Assembly: GCA_049671305.1 (NCBI GenBank) | Contig: JBATUR010000005.1 | Location: forward strand, 62,001 to 126,000 | Source: CADCTM01 sp049671305 | GTDB lineage: Bacteria; Cyanobacteriota; Cyanobacteriia; Cyanobacteriales; Coleofasciculaceae | Direction of reading: 5' to 3' | DNA: 64,000 nt | Shown: one piece after another, positions 18,530-28,500 of the stretch | How positions within the stretch are numbered: position 1 is the stretch's first letter | Layout: every line of letters begins with the position of its first letter | Program-made: the position numbers and the translations under genes | The notes under the pieces: model-generated | What the model saw: only the letters and a program-made list of their open reading frames with translations | Databases searched by the model: none | Told to the model about the DNA's origin: nothing

Positions 18530-19366
18530 ATGGCAAACATTGCTTCAGTTTCTCAAAATGAATTGACGAGCAGGCGTAAAAAGCTGCGACGCGCCCGACG
18601 GATTAAATCGTTTCAATCTCTTTGGCGGACACTTTTTGTGGGTGGGATGGCAACTGGTTTAGTTTGGGCGATTACTTTGCCTGACTGGGTGATTCGCTCG
18701 CCCGGACAAATTGTGATTGAGGGCAATCATTTTCTTTCGGCGAAAGCGATTCGCTCACTCCTACCGTTGTCTTATCCCCAGTCGATTTTGCAGGTTCAAC
18801 CTCAAGCGATCGCTAAATCTCTGGAGGCGAGTGGACCTATTGCCCAAGCCACGGTAAGCCGACAATTGCTGCCACCGGGCTTGTTGATTCAAGTTAAAGA
18901 GCGTCTCCCTGTAGCGATCGCCAAACTGCCAACCAACTCCAAAAGCTCAAACTCTAATCCCCCTGATGGTTTGGTGGATGAACAAGGTATTTGGATGTCA
19001 AAAAGCAGCTATAGCGAACTCAAACAAAATTTTGAGCTACCAACACTAAAAGTAATTGGTCAAAACGAGCAATATCGTCCTTACTGGTCAGAAGTTTATC
19101 AGGCACTAGGTCGCTCGGCTGTGCAAGTTTTTGAGATCAATTGGCAAAATCCTAATAATTTAATCTTAAAAACCGATTTGGGAAATGTCCATTTGGGTCC
19201 TTACAGTTCGCGATTTTCTGAACAATTAGGTATTCTTGATCGGATGCGAGAATTACCAACCCATGTCAACCCTGGCAAAATTGCCTATATTGACCTCAAA
19301 AATCCAGACTTTCCCGCAATTCAAATGATTAAGGGAAATGAACCAGCTCGCCCAACTACTAACTAA
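18530..19366 (+). CDS. ftsQ: Cell division protein FtsQ/DivIB
   Basis: A 278-residue bitopic membrane protein of the divisome that links FtsZ-side and peptidoglycan-side proteins. A basic N-terminus (RRKKLRRARRIKSFQ) precedes one membrane segment (LFVGGMATGLVWAITLPDWVI). A POTRA domain follows (SPGQIVIEGNHFLSAKAIRSLL, about 58-130), containing RQLLPPGLLIQVKERLPVAIA, then the FtsQ C-terminal domain (LGNVHLGPYSSRFSEQLGIL). It stands directly upstream of ftsZ (209 nt), the usual cyanobacterial arrangement. Confidence 0.93.
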   Translation: MANIASVSQNELTSRRKKLRRARRIKSFQSLWRTLFVGGMATGLVWAITLPDWVIRSPGQIVIEGNHFLSAKAIRSLLPLSYPQSILQVQPQAIAKSLEASGPIAQATVSRQLLPPGLLIQVKERLPVAIAKLPTNSKSSNSNPPDGLVDEQGIWMSKSSYSELKQNFELPTLKVIGQNEQYRPYWSEVYQALGRSAVQVFEINWQNPNNLILKTDLGNVHLGPYSSRFSEQLGILDRMRELPTHVNPGKIAYIDLKNPDFPAIQMIKGNEPARPTTN

Positions 19367-19575
19367 GATGAAGGTAAGGAAGAAATTTTCACGGTGCATT
19401 CAAGTTTACTTAAAAATTATTACCAACGAGTCTTGACAATCTACCTCTTTAAGAGTGTTATTACACTAAATTAGCTTTCGTTGGTTTTTCTAATCGACTT
19501 ACTCTATAGTTGACTCAGATTGCTACCTGCTACTTATTAACTGATAAAGTTGTATATCGACACTGAACTATTGCA

Positions 19576-20838
19576 ATGACTCTTAATAGTAAACAAGGGC
19601 TTGCCCACGAAAGCTCCAATCACAAACTGTCCGCTGAACTTTCAGCAAGCATAGACAATCACCCCTTCAGTAATTCGGGGTTACAGTTCAGTCAAGCCCA
19701 TGATTCCAAAGGTATCCCCAGGGAAGAACCTAGGAGTGACAATATCGTCCCAGGTAGCGTTGCCAAAATTAAAGTCATTGGTGTCGGTGGTGGCGGGGGC
19801 AACGCAGTCAACCGCATGATCGCCAGTGAAGTAGCTGGGGTCGAGTTTTGGTCGATCAATACCGATGCCCAAGCACTAGCCCAAGCTTCAGCCCTCAAAC
19901 GCTTGCAAATGGGGCAGAAATTGACACGGGGATTAGGTGCCGGCGGCAATCCAGCAATTGGGCAAAAGGCTGCCGAAGAATCTCGTGACGAAATTGCTCA
20001 TGCGATCGAAAACTCAGACCTCGTTTTTATCACAGCAGGCATGGGCGGCGGTACAGGCACTGGCGCAGCACCAATTGTCGCCGAAGTGGCAAAAGAAATG
20101 GGCGCCCTCACCGTCGGCGTTGTCACTCGTCCTTTCACCTTTGAAGGGCGTCGCCGTACTTCCCAAGCCGAGGAAGGCATTGCGGCACTACAAAGCCGAG
20201 TCGATACCCTAATCGTCATTCCCAACAACAAGCTGTTGGCAGTCATCTCCGAACAAACCCCTGTTCAAGAAGCCTTTCAAGTCGCTGATGATATCTTGCG
20301 TCAAGGTGTACAAGGCATCTCTGATATCATTACCATCCCCGGCTTGGTTAACGTCGATTTTGCTGATGTGCGGGCAGTTATGGCAGATGCCGGATCGGCA
20401 TTGATGGGGATCGGTATCGGTTCCGGCAAGTCACGGGCTAGAGAGGCAGCAATGGCGGCAATTTCTTCACCACTGCTAGAGTCTTCCATCGAAGGCGCAA
20501 GAGGTGTTGTCCTGAATATTACAGGCGGCAGTGACTTGACACTTCATGAAGTAAATGCTGCTGCTGAAACAGTTTATGAAGTTGTCGATCCCAATGCCAA
20601 TATTATCTTTGGCGCGGTGATAGATGACAGGCTGCAAGGGGAGATTAGAATTACAGTCATCGCTACAGGTTTTACCGGCGAAACTCAGTCCGCACCTCCC
20701 ATGCGAGAAGCCCCTTTTCCACGACGCCCAACTACTCCTACCCCGCCTCCACCCGCCCCAAAGTCTGAGTCTCCAGGTACTAAACCAGGTTTGGATATTC
20801 CCGAATTCCTGCAACGGCGTCGCTTTCCCCGGCAGTAA
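19576..20838 (+). CDS. ftsZ: Cell division GTPase FtsZ
   Basis: Tubulin-like GTPase forming the division ring. The protein has 420 residues with a roughly 60-residue N-terminal extension before the core (IKVIGVGGGGGNAVNRM), a common feature in cyanobacteria. The tubulin signature GGGTGTGAAP and the T7 loop region (NVDFADVRAVM) are intact. A Pro-rich linker (PTTPTPPPPAP) leads to the conserved C-terminal peptide DIPEFLQRRRFPRQ that binds partners. The ATG at 19576 keeps the extension; a later start cannot be excluded. Downstream, thiD begins after 243 nt. Confidence 0.97.
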   Translation: MTLNSKQGLAHESSNHKLSAELSASIDNHPFSNSGLQFSQAHDSKGIPREEPRSDNIVPGSVAKIKVIGVGGGGGNAVNRMIASEVAGVEFWSINTDAQALAQASALKRLQMGQKLTRGLGAGGNPAIGQKAAEESRDEIAHAIENSDLVFITAGMGGGTGTGAAPIVAEVAKEMGALTVGVVTRPFTFEGRRRTSQAEEGIAALQSRVDTLIVIPNNKLLAVISEQTPVQEAFQVADDILRQGVQGISDIITIPGLVNVDFADVRAVMADAGSALMGIGIGSGKSRAREAAMAAISSPLLESSIEGARGVVLNITGGSDLTLHEVNAAAETVYEVVDPNANIIFGAVIDDRLQGEIRITVIATGFTGETQSAPPMREAPFPRRPTTPTPPPPAPKSESPGTKPGLDIPEFLQRRRFPRQ

Positions 20839-21081
20839 TTTAGAGTTACTGGTTGAAGCCATAACTCAAATTTAGGCGTGTGCTTGGAGACATCTTGGGT
20901 TCAGGGAAGCACCAAAGCTAACCTGATTTTGGCGGAGTGTTTGGAAGAGTAGAGATTCTTGATTGCCTCTAACCAAAATCGGGTATAGAGGTTAGGGTGC
21001 GGCATCTTGTCTGGATTGAACTATGACGCCAGACTGGGTTATCGTTGCCAATTTTATTAACAAAATTATGCTGTTTGTAGT

Positions 21082-21912
21082 GTGACTCAAAATCAATCCA
21101 GCATCCCAATTGCTTTAACTATTGCCGGTTCGGATAGCGGCGGTGGTGCGGGAATTCAGGCAGACTTGAAAACCTTCGCCATGCATTGTGTCCACGGTAC
21201 TAGCGCCCTGACTTGTGTGACGGCACAAAATACTCAAGGAGTGCTGCGAGTTGATGCCTTGCCTGCTGAGGCTGTGGTAGCCCAAATTGCCGCAGTGATC
21301 AGTGATATGGTGGTTCTGGCAACGAAAACCGGAATGCTACTCAACCAAGAGATTATTGAGGCAGTTGTTTCACAAGTGAAACAATTAGGAATCAAAAATT
21401 TGGTGGTAGACCCGGTAATGGTGTCGCGTACCGGAGCACAATTGATTGACGATGATGCTGTAGCATCCTTAAAAAAGCTTTTAATCCCAATTTCCTCCAT
21501 TGTGACGCCAAACCGCTATGAAGCACAGCTATTGGCTGGTTTAGAAATTAACACTTTGCAGGATATGCAGGAAGCTGCCCGACGTATTCAGCAATTAGGG
21601 GCAACTACTGTTTTGGTTAAGGGTGGTGCTATGGTGGGTAATCTTCGGGGTGTAGATGTTTGGTTTGATGGGCAATTGATGACGCTGACAACTGAGGTGG
21701 TGGAAACAAATAATACTCATGGTACAGGCTGCACTCTTAGTAGTGCGATCGCTGCCAACTTGGCACTAGGCAAAGATTTACTCTTGGCAGTGCAATTAGC
21801 CAAAAATTATGTGACAACGGCATTAAAGTATTCCTTAGATATTGGCATGGGTTCGGGACCTGTCGGACATTTTTTTCCTTTACTGCCTGAATATGAGAAT
21901 CTGTGCGAGTAA
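21082..21912 (+). CDS. thiD: Hydroxymethylpyrimidine/phosphomethylpyrimidine kinase
   Basis: Catalyses two successive phosphorylations of HMP to HMP-PP in thiamine biosynthesis. 276 residues, ribokinase-like fold. The substrate/ATP motifs are visible: IAGSDSGGGAGIQADLKTF at the N-terminus, VVDPVMVSRTG, TPNRYEAQLL, and the catalytic anion hole NTHGTGCTLSSAIAANL. Translation starts at GTG 21082; the ATG at 21068 is in another frame. No TPP riboswitch (no CUGAGA/ACCUGA pairing set) is seen in the 243-nt leader. Confidence 0.95.
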   Translation: MTQNQSSIPIALTIAGSDSGGGAGIQADLKTFAMHCVHGTSALTCVTAQNTQGVLRVDALPAEAVVAQIAAVISDMVVLATKTGMLLNQEIIEAVVSQVKQLGIKNLVVDPVMVSRTGAQLIDDDAVASLKKLLIPISSIVTPNRYEAQLLAGLEINTLQDMQEAARRIQQLGATTVLVKGGAMVGNLRGVDVWFDGQLMTLTTEVVETNNTHGTGCTLSSAIAANLALGKDLLLAVQLAKNYVTTALKYSLDIGMGSGPVGHFFPLLPEYENLCE

Positions 21913-22026
21913 AGTTGAATAGTTGAGAAATTTCTGCAAAAAATTGCTGCGATAAGCTACATATTTCAACTATTCTTGCTTTACAGAAGTTTTGTACCCA
22001 TGACCTCCAATTGAATCAATCCTATT

Positions 22027-22605
22027 ATGCAAAACCCGTCAACTGACCGTTACACTATGCCCAATGCGGCTAATAAATATTCTCCTTCGGTACCAATTAC
22101 TGTCTATCGGGAATTGGCTGCTGAGTTACAAGCGGCACAGACAACTATTGATTCTCTAAGATCACAAAATCAGCAGTTAGTCAAACAAAATCAACAATTG
22201 CAACAACAAGTTGAAAAAGTTGTCCATTCAGCACAACATCTTCAGCAAATTGTTAGTTCTTTTAGTGGGGCTACTGCAACTAATCATGTTGAAATACCTC
22301 GCTATAAGCCAGCCAGGCAGCCGGAACCTCAACCTATGGCTCCCCCACCACCACCCCATCACCATGAGCCTCGTGAGTCGGTGTTTGATCCCGCCTCCTT
22401 TCAGGATGAACCGGAGTTTTCTCCTTATGCGGAGACAGTGGTAATTGAGCAAGAGGATACTCGCGTCCGTCGTCCTGTTCAATCAGAGAGTGTGGCAGAT
22501 GTCAATGGCTGGATGTTGATTATTGCGATTTTGCTGATTGTGTTGACGGCTTTTGGTACGGGTTTCTTGATTGTGCGTCCTTTGCTAAACAACAATAAGC
22601 GTTAA
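22027..22605 (+). CDS. Coiled-coil protein with C-terminal membrane anchor
   Basis: A 192-residue protein I cannot name. Residues 28-78 are a Gln-rich coiled coil (ELAAELQAAQTTIDSLRS, QNQQLQQQVEKVV). A Pro/His-rich linker follows (PPPPPHHHEPRES), and one membrane segment sits near the C-terminus (WMLIIAILLIVLTAFGTGFLIV, about 162-184). Topology is probably N-in with a tail anchor. An alternative ATG ten codons downstream is possible. It lies 114 nt after thiD. Comparable proteins occur in other cyanobacteria as hypotheticals. The architecture suggests a scaffold or envelope tether. Confidence 0.75.
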   Translation: MQNPSTDRYTMPNAANKYSPSVPITVYRELAAELQAAQTTIDSLRSQNQQLVKQNQQLQQQVEKVVHSAQHLQQIVSSFSGATATNHVEIPRYKPARQPEPQPMAPPPPPHHHEPRESVFDPASFQDEPEFSPYAETVVIEQEDTRVRRPVQSESVADVNGWMLIIAILLIVLTAFGTGFLIVRPLLNNNKR

Positions 22606-22718
22606 CATTGTGCGACTTGATATGAGGAGCCAGGGTGTATTGACCACGGGATTGGCGGACAGAAGCGCCTACAGCGTGCCTCAAACTCGGTTAGTAGGGA
22701 GAATAATAGGCATCGCTT

Positions 22719-23123
22719 TTAGAGGTTGGCAGAGATGGCTTGAACGGGACAGGTAGGGATACACTGTTCGCAGACAATGCAACGCGATCGCGTAAAGTTA
22801 AGCTTGAAGGTCTTGGGATCGAGAGTTAAGGCTTCAGTCGGACAAACGCCGGTACATAAGCCACAATCAACACAGACATTTTCATCAATCAAAATTTCGC
22901 GTCCGACAAGGGAGACATTAATGTCTTGCGATCGCATCCAGTCTATCGCAGCATCGATCTGATCAATATCGCCCAAAAGTTCTACGACTAGTTTGCCAAT
23001 TTGATTGGGTGCGACTTGAGCGCGGATAATATTAGCGGCGACATTAAAATCTTTTGCCAGTCGGTAAGTTACCGGCATTTGTACAGCACGTTTAGGAAAA
23101 GTCAGCGTTACCCGTTTTTTCAT
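22719..23123 (-). CDS. NIL domain-2[4Fe-4S] ferredoxin
   Basis: A 134-residue protein with an N-terminal NIL domain (about 1-75, the small ligand-binding module found in methionine ABC transporters) fused to a bacterial-type ferredoxin. Both Cys sets are complete: CVDCGLCTGVCP and CIVCEQCIPTCP, giving two 4Fe-4S clusters. The family is conserved in cyanobacteria. An electron-transfer role near sulfur amino-acid metabolism is plausible but unproven. It is divergent from the thioredoxin gene, with only 51 nt between the starts, so they probably share control. Confidence 0.9.
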   Translation of the reverse strand: MKKRVTLTFPKRAVQMPVTYRLAKDFNVAANIIRAQVAPNQIGKLVVELLGDIDQIDAAIDWMRSQDINVSLVGREILIDENVCVDCGLCTGVCPTEALTLDPKTFKLNFTRSRCIVCEQCIPTCPVQAISANL

Positions 23124-23174
23124 CGTCTTGTTACAGTATTTGTGTGATTAATAAATAGTATATTTGCTTTCATT

Positions 23175-23780
23175 ATGACTCCTAATTCATCTGACTCAGT
23201 ATCAACATCTGCCCAGAAGGCGGAGGCGACAAGCAGTACTCGCTGGAGAAATTTTTTAATTGCAATAGTTGCAATTGTGCTTGGTATAGCTTTGTTTTTG
23301 GGATTACAAACCGAGACTGATGCAATGTCTCTAGATACTCAAGCTGAAGAATCAACGCCTTTATCAGTAGCTCTTACTAATGGTAAACCAACACTGATGG
23401 AGTTTTATGCTAATTGGTGTACCAGTTGTCAAGCAATGGCAAAAGATTTGGGAGAATTAAAGCAACAATATGGTAATTCAGTTAATTTTGTGATGTTAAA
23501 TGTAGATAATACCAAATGGTTACCAGAAATTATTAATTATCGGGTCGATGGTATTCCTCATTTTGTCTTTTTAGGGACAGATGGCAAATCAATTAGTCAG
23601 GCAATTGGAGAACAACCTCATCAAATTATGCAAGCGAATTTGGAGGCTTTAGTTGCGGGTTTACCTCTACCTTATAGCAAAGCTAATGGACAAGTTTCTG
23701 ATTTTGATGCCCCTGTATCAGTACCATCTGCTTCCTCAAATCAAGCTGATCCTCGCAGTCATGGAGCCCAGGTAAAATAG
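23175..23780 (+). CDS. txlA: Membrane-anchored thioredoxin, TxlA/HCF164-like
   Basis: A 201-residue protein. One N-terminal membrane segment (FLIAIVAIVLGIALFLGLQ, about 27-47) anchors a thioredoxin domain (about 65-165) with active site WCTSC. The block NFVMLNVDNTKWLPEI, then GIPHFVFLG with the cis-proline, matches plant HCF164 and cyanobacterial TxlA. These proteins carry reducing power across the thylakoid membrane for cytochrome b6f assembly and thiol exchange in the lumen. It ends in a short Ser/Pro-rich tail. It is divergent from the NIL-ferredoxin and convergent with the MFS gene (23 nt gap). Confidence 0.9.
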   Translation: MTPNSSDSVSTSAQKAEATSSTRWRNFLIAIVAIVLGIALFLGLQTETDAMSLDTQAEESTPLSVALTNGKPTLMEFYANWCTSCQAMAKDLGELKQQYGNSVNFVMLNVDNTKWLPEIINYRVDGIPHFVFLGTDGKSISQAIGEQPHQIMQANLEALVAGLPLPYSKANGQVSDFDAPVSVPSASSNQADPRSHGAQVK

Positions 23781-23803
23781 TAGATAAAAATCAAATTTTA
23801 AAA

Positions 23804-25228
23804 TTAGTTCAAGCTATTTCTACGCTCTATTAGTTTTAGTAAAATTTCTCCATGTCTGTCGCGAGTAATAGGATAAAAATAGGCACAAACTAAGCCAAAA
23901 AATAATACTAACGCGGGCACAGGACCGATAAGTAAACGAATTGCCATCATCGCTGATTCAGGTTGGGTAGCAAGTGACTGTCCGGAAATTGTGGAGATGA
24001 ATCCAGCCCAGGCTAAAATTTTACCAACTAGGAAAAGTGCGATTGCTAAAGCAATTTTTTGGAATTGTAAGATTAAAGCACAAAAAAGCCCTTCTCGCCG
24101 TTGTCCTGTATTAAGTTCATCCAAATCCAGCACATCTGGCAGCATTGACCAAGGTATCAAGTAAGCTGTAGATAGACCAATTCCAACCATCACGGCTAAG
24201 GTGTACATCAGTTTCACTTGATGCGGTTGTAGGAAATATAGTCCGATTAAAGCACAAATTGTTAAGGGAATTCCCATGCAATAGACTGCTTTTTTTCCGA
24301 CTTTTTGAGTAACTGCACTCCAGAAAAAAATCATAGTTAAGGCAGTACCTTGAACCGCCAGCGCTGTTTGGGTAAAATGTTGATCTGGCAAATGCATCCA
24401 GTTAATCACAAAGTAAGGCAAAATTGCTGCTGTTAACTGTAGCCCTAACCAGGAACATAGATAAATACCAACAACACACAAAAAAGGGAAATTGCTCAAG
24501 GCAATTTGAAGCTGTTGTTTTATTGGTATAAATGATTGATTAGAAACGGGAATTCGTTGCTTTTGGATTGACTTGTAGCGTTTATATGTACCCCAAACAC
24601 AGATGAAAACTGCCAACATTGCAATAATTCCAGACAATGCTCCTAGAATTAAGTACTTTTGGGAAGGATGCTTAATATAAGCAAAGATGACTTGAGCTAA
24701 AGTTAGGGATAAAAGACTAGCACCAATGCTAAAGGCAGCTTTAAAACTAACTAATTTAGTGCTTTCGTCATAACCTGTGGTTAGTTCGGCAGCGAGGGTA
24801 CTATAAGGAACGCCAACGACTGTAAAGGCTGTATAAAATAATAAAGCAATCGTACTAAAGTAGGCAAATAGTAGCCCCTGATGCGTGGTAGATGGTATTA
24901 ACCACTGCAAGTAGAAACAGACTCCCAGAGGAATAGCACCAGCAAGCATCCAGGGATAGCGCCTGCCTAGAGGAGAACGAGTGCTATCGCTTAAAATGCC
25001 AATTATGGGATCGAACAAAGCATCCCAAACCTTACTAATGAGCAAGACACTGCCCGCTAAGGTAGGATTTAACCCAGCTACGTTGGTGAGAAAAAACAAC
25101 AAAAAAAATACCAAAATGTTGTTAGGAATTTCTACACCTAGCCCTCCAACGCCATAGGCAAGTTTGGTTTTTAAACTTAGTTTTTCGCTATTAAGCTGCT
25201 CAGAAATAGCATCGGGAGCATGATTCAT
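23804..25228 (-). CDS. MFS transporter of the GPH (MelB-like) symporter type
   Basis: A 474-residue protein with about 12 membrane segments. The N-terminal half has the glycoside-pentoside-hexuronide signature: KLAYGVGGLGVEIPNN, then VWDALFDPIIGILSD and RSPLGRRYPWMLAGAIPLGV. A central cytoplasmic loop (KRYKSIQKQRIPVSNQ) precedes the second half (YLIPWSMLPDVLDLDELNTGQRREG). Substrate is unknown; sugars or sugar-acid conjugates co-transported with a cation are usual, but cyanobacterial members are largely uncharacterised. Twin palindromes lie 67-125 nt upstream and could control this gene, the divergent kinase-cyclase gene, or both. Confidence 0.85.
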   Translation of the reverse strand: MNHAPDAISEQLNSEKLSLKTKLAYGVGGLGVEIPNNILVFFLLFFLTNVAGLNPTLAGSVLLISKVWDALFDPIIGILSDSTRSPLGRRYPWMLAGAIPLGVCFYLQWLIPSTTHQGLLFAYFSTIALLFYTAFTVVGVPYSTLAAELTTGYDESTKLVSFKAAFSIGASLLSLTLAQVIFAYIKHPSQKYLILGALSGIIAMLAVFICVWGTYKRYKSIQKQRIPVSNQSFIPIKQQLQIALSNFPFLCVVGIYLCSWLGLQLTAAILPYFVINWMHLPDQHFTQTALAVQGTALTMIFFWSAVTQKVGKKAVYCMGIPLTICALIGLYFLQPHQVKLMYTLAVMVGIGLSTAYLIPWSMLPDVLDLDELNTGQRREGLFCALILQFQKIALAIALFLVGKILAWAGFISTISGQSLATQPESAMMAIRLLIGPVPALVLFFGLVCAYFYPITRDRHGEILLKLIERRNSLN

Positions 25229-25294
25229 CGGAGAAGTTTGTCAACTAGACAGAGCCAAACCTAGCACAACTTCTTCACCAACTTAGATAATTCG

Positions 25295-25353
25295 TGTAAT
25301 ACGTTTAAGTATTACAAAAGCTGGAGAAATGTGTAATACACATACATATTACA
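25295..25353. promoter_or_regulatory. Twin palindromic operator candidates
   Basis: Copy 1 is TGTAATAC-N6-GTATTACA (25295-25316, perfect). Copy 2 is TGTAATAC-N6-ATATTACA (25332-25353, one mismatch). The copies are exactly 37 bp apart, and each is followed by AAAAGCT(G/T)GAGAAA, so the whole 37-bp unit is a direct repeat. They lie between the MFS start (25228) and the kinase-cyclase start (25525). They do not fit NtcA (GTA-N8-TAC) or CRP (TGTGA-N6-TCACA). Binding by a dimeric repressor or activator is inferred. Confidence 0.55.
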
Positions 25354-25399
25354 AAAGCTTGAGAAAATACACTTTAGTTCAGACAGCACAAGGTTTCCC

Positions 25400-25510
25400 A
25401 TGCAGGAGAGGTATAATCAACAAATCCATGAAAGAAGTTGTTCTAATAATGGAAGTCAAATTATCGATTCTCCAAAAGGGCGCATCTTAACCAGCTTTAA
25501 AGATCCTTGA
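25400..25510 (+). other. Possible 36-codon upstream ORF before the kinase-cyclase gene
   Basis: An ATG at 25400 opens a 36-residue frame (MQERYNQQIHERSCSNN...) that stops at 25510, 14 nt before the preferred kinase-cyclase start at 25525. It could be a leader peptide that couples translation, or chance. No recognised domain. Its only support is position. Confidence 0.25.
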
Positions 25511-25524
25511 AGAGAGTCAGAAAG

Positions 25525-28500
25525 ATGAGTGTCCTATTAGGCTATCAGATTTTTACCCAAATCTATGAAAGTGCCAATTCCTTAGTCTATCGGGGAATTA
25601 GAGAAGAAGATAATCAAGCAGTTATCCTCAAGTTTTTGAAGGAAGACTATCCCACGCCGCAAGAAATAATTAGATGCAAACAGGAATATAAAATCACCCA
25701 CAAGCTCAATATTGAAGGAGTGATCAAAGCTTATCGATTAGAGAAGTATCAACATACTCTGGTGATAATTTTTGAGGATTTTGGTGGAGAATCCTTAAAG
25801 CTTTTAATGAATAAAAAAGCGTTTTCGCTCAAAGAATTTCTCTTCTTGGGCATAAAAATTGCAGGAATTTTAGGAGAAGTTCACAGCAACCAGATTATTC
25901 ATAAAGATATCAACCCGTCTAACATTGTTTTTAATCCGTATACACAGCAGATTAAACTGATCGACTTTGGCATTTCTAGCATTTTGTCCCGCGAAAGCTT
26001 TACAATCAAAAATCCGAATATTTTAGAGGGAACTCTAGCTTATATATCGCCGGAACAAACGGGCAGAATGAACCGTTTACTAGATTACAGAACTGATTTT
26101 TACTCTTTGGGTGTCACGTTTTATGAACTACTCACCAATCAGTTACCTTTTGATACTACCGAGGCAATGGAATTAGTCCACTGTCATATTGCCAAACAAC
26201 CTGTACCACCTCATGAATTAAACTCAGAAATTCCTAAATCTGTTTCAGAGATTGTCATGAAGTTGTTAGCAAAAACGGCAGAGAATCGATACCAAAGTGC
26301 TTGGGGAATTAAAGCAGATTTAGAAGAATGTCTGTTTCGGTTACAGAATAACAGCCAAATTTCAGATTTTACGCTTGGTCTTAAAGATGTTTCCGACAAG
26401 TTCCAAATTCCTCAAAAATTGTATGGGCGTGAAGCGGAATTAAACACTCTTGTAAGGGCATTTGAAAGGGTAGTAACGGAAAGAGAGGGAGAATTTAATT
26501 TCCAGTCTTCAGTCGAAATGATGCTGGTATCGGGTTACTCAGGTATTGGTAAATCAGCTTTAGTTCAAGAAATTTACAAACCGATTACTAAGCGTCGAGG
26601 GTATTTTATTTCAGGTAAGTTTGACCAGTTTGGACGCAATATACCCTACTCATCTATTAGCAGCGCTTTCTCAAATTTGGTACGGCAACTTTTAACCGAA
26701 ACTGAGGCATCTCTTGCCCAATGGCGAGAGAAAATTAAACAGGCTTTTGGTATCAATGGTCAAGTGATTATTGATGTGATTCCTGAATTGGAAATGATTG
26801 TAGGAAAGCAACCGGAGGTTCCGGAATTAGCAGCATCTGAGGCACAAAACCGCTTTAATCTTGTCTTTCAAAAGTTCATCAAAGTGTTTACTCAAGCGGA
26901 ACATCCTTTAGTGATCTTTATTGATGATTTGCAGTGGGCAGATGTCGCCTCACTAAAACTGATTAAGTTGCTGATGAGTGCGCCAGATAGCCAATATTTA
27001 TTCTTGATTGGTGCTTACCGTGACAACGAAGTAAACCCAGCTCATCCGTTAATGTTAACTGTTGATGAAATCAGAGAATCTGGGGTAACGGTCGAGCAAA
27101 TTTACCTTCCGCCTCTAGACTCGTTCGATGTCAATCAGTTGATTTCAGATACCCTCAAATGTCCTGCAAACGAGACAATTTATCTGGCAGAATTGGTATT
27201 GTTAAAAACGGATGGTAATCCTTTCTTTATTCAGGAATTTTTGAAATCTCTTTATTCAGAAAATTTGTTAAAGTTTGACTTTACTTCTTTAGGAAAGAGC
27301 AATCAAGGAAAATGGCAATGGAATTTAGAGGAGATTAAAGCGAAAGGCATCACTGATAATGTTGTGGAGTTGATGGCTGACAAGATTCAAAAGTTGAGTG
27401 CTTCTGCACAACGAATATTACAGTTGGCTGCGGCAATTGGTAATCAGTTCGACCTCAAAACATTGGCAATTGTTTATGAAAAGTCTCAAAAAGAAACAGC
27501 ATCTGATTTACAAGAAGCGATCGCCATTAATTTAATCTTGCCTCTTAGCGATGATTATAAATTAATTGAGGTAGATATAATTGATTCTTCATTAGAAATA
27601 AATCAAAAACTAATGATTGAATATAAGTTTGTCCATGATCGAGTACAGCAAGCTGCTTATTCCTTAATTCTATCAAAAGACAAGCAAGCAGTGCATTGGA
27701 AAATTGGACAATTGTTACAAAGTACTCCGTATCAAATACAAGAGCCAAAGATTTTTGATATTGTCAATCAGCTAAACCTGGGTATTGAATTAATCATTGT
27801 TGAATCAAAACGTGAACAGTTAGCTCAATTGAATCTTGTAGCTGGCAAAAAGGCTAAAGCATCAGCAGCTTATGAAGCAGCATGGAACTATTTAAAAGTT
27901 GGTATAAGTTGCCTCAGTGTAGATAGCTGGAAAATGCAGTATGACCTCACCTTAGCACTTTATGTAGAAGCAACTGAGGCAGCCAGCTTGAGTGGCAACG
28001 TTGAAGACATGGAACAATTGATTTCTATTGTGCTGCAACAAGGCAAAACGCTATTGGATAAAGTGAAAGTTTATGAAATCAAGATTCAAAACTTTATGGC
28101 GTATAACAAAACATTAGAAGCTATCGAAATTGCATTATCTGTCTTGAAAATGTTAGGAATTAACTTTCCTAAAAAGCCAAATAAATTAGATATTCTGTTG
28201 GCACTAGCGAGGACAAAATTTGGGTTAGCAGGAAAGCAAATTGAGGCATTAATCAACTTACCAGAAATGACTGCACCTGATAAAATAGCTGCCATACATA
28301 TTCTCTCACTTATATGTTCTGCTGCTTATTTCGTATCACCAGAACTGTTGCCACTAATTGTATTTAAACAGGTCAGTCTATCTATCAAATATGGTAATAC
28401 TTCTGTGTCTTCCTATGCCTATGCTACATACGGATTAATTCTTTCTGGAGAGATTGTCGGAGATATCCATTCCGGCTATCAATTTGGTCAACTAGCACTT

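Noticed and set aside
19681..20875. Several overlapping ORFs of 60-128 codons within ftsZ on both strands
   Set aside because: All are shadows of the well-supported ftsZ reading frame.
20839..21081. TPP riboswitch upstream of thiD
   Set aside because: The conserved thi-box elements are not present. Only an imperfect inverted repeat (ACCTGATTTTGG with CCAAAATCGGGT) is seen, with a long loop.
25295..25353. NtcA or CRP binding sites
   Set aside because: Spacing and half-sites do not fit GTA-N8-TAC or TGTGA-N6-TCACA; kept as operators of an unknown factor.
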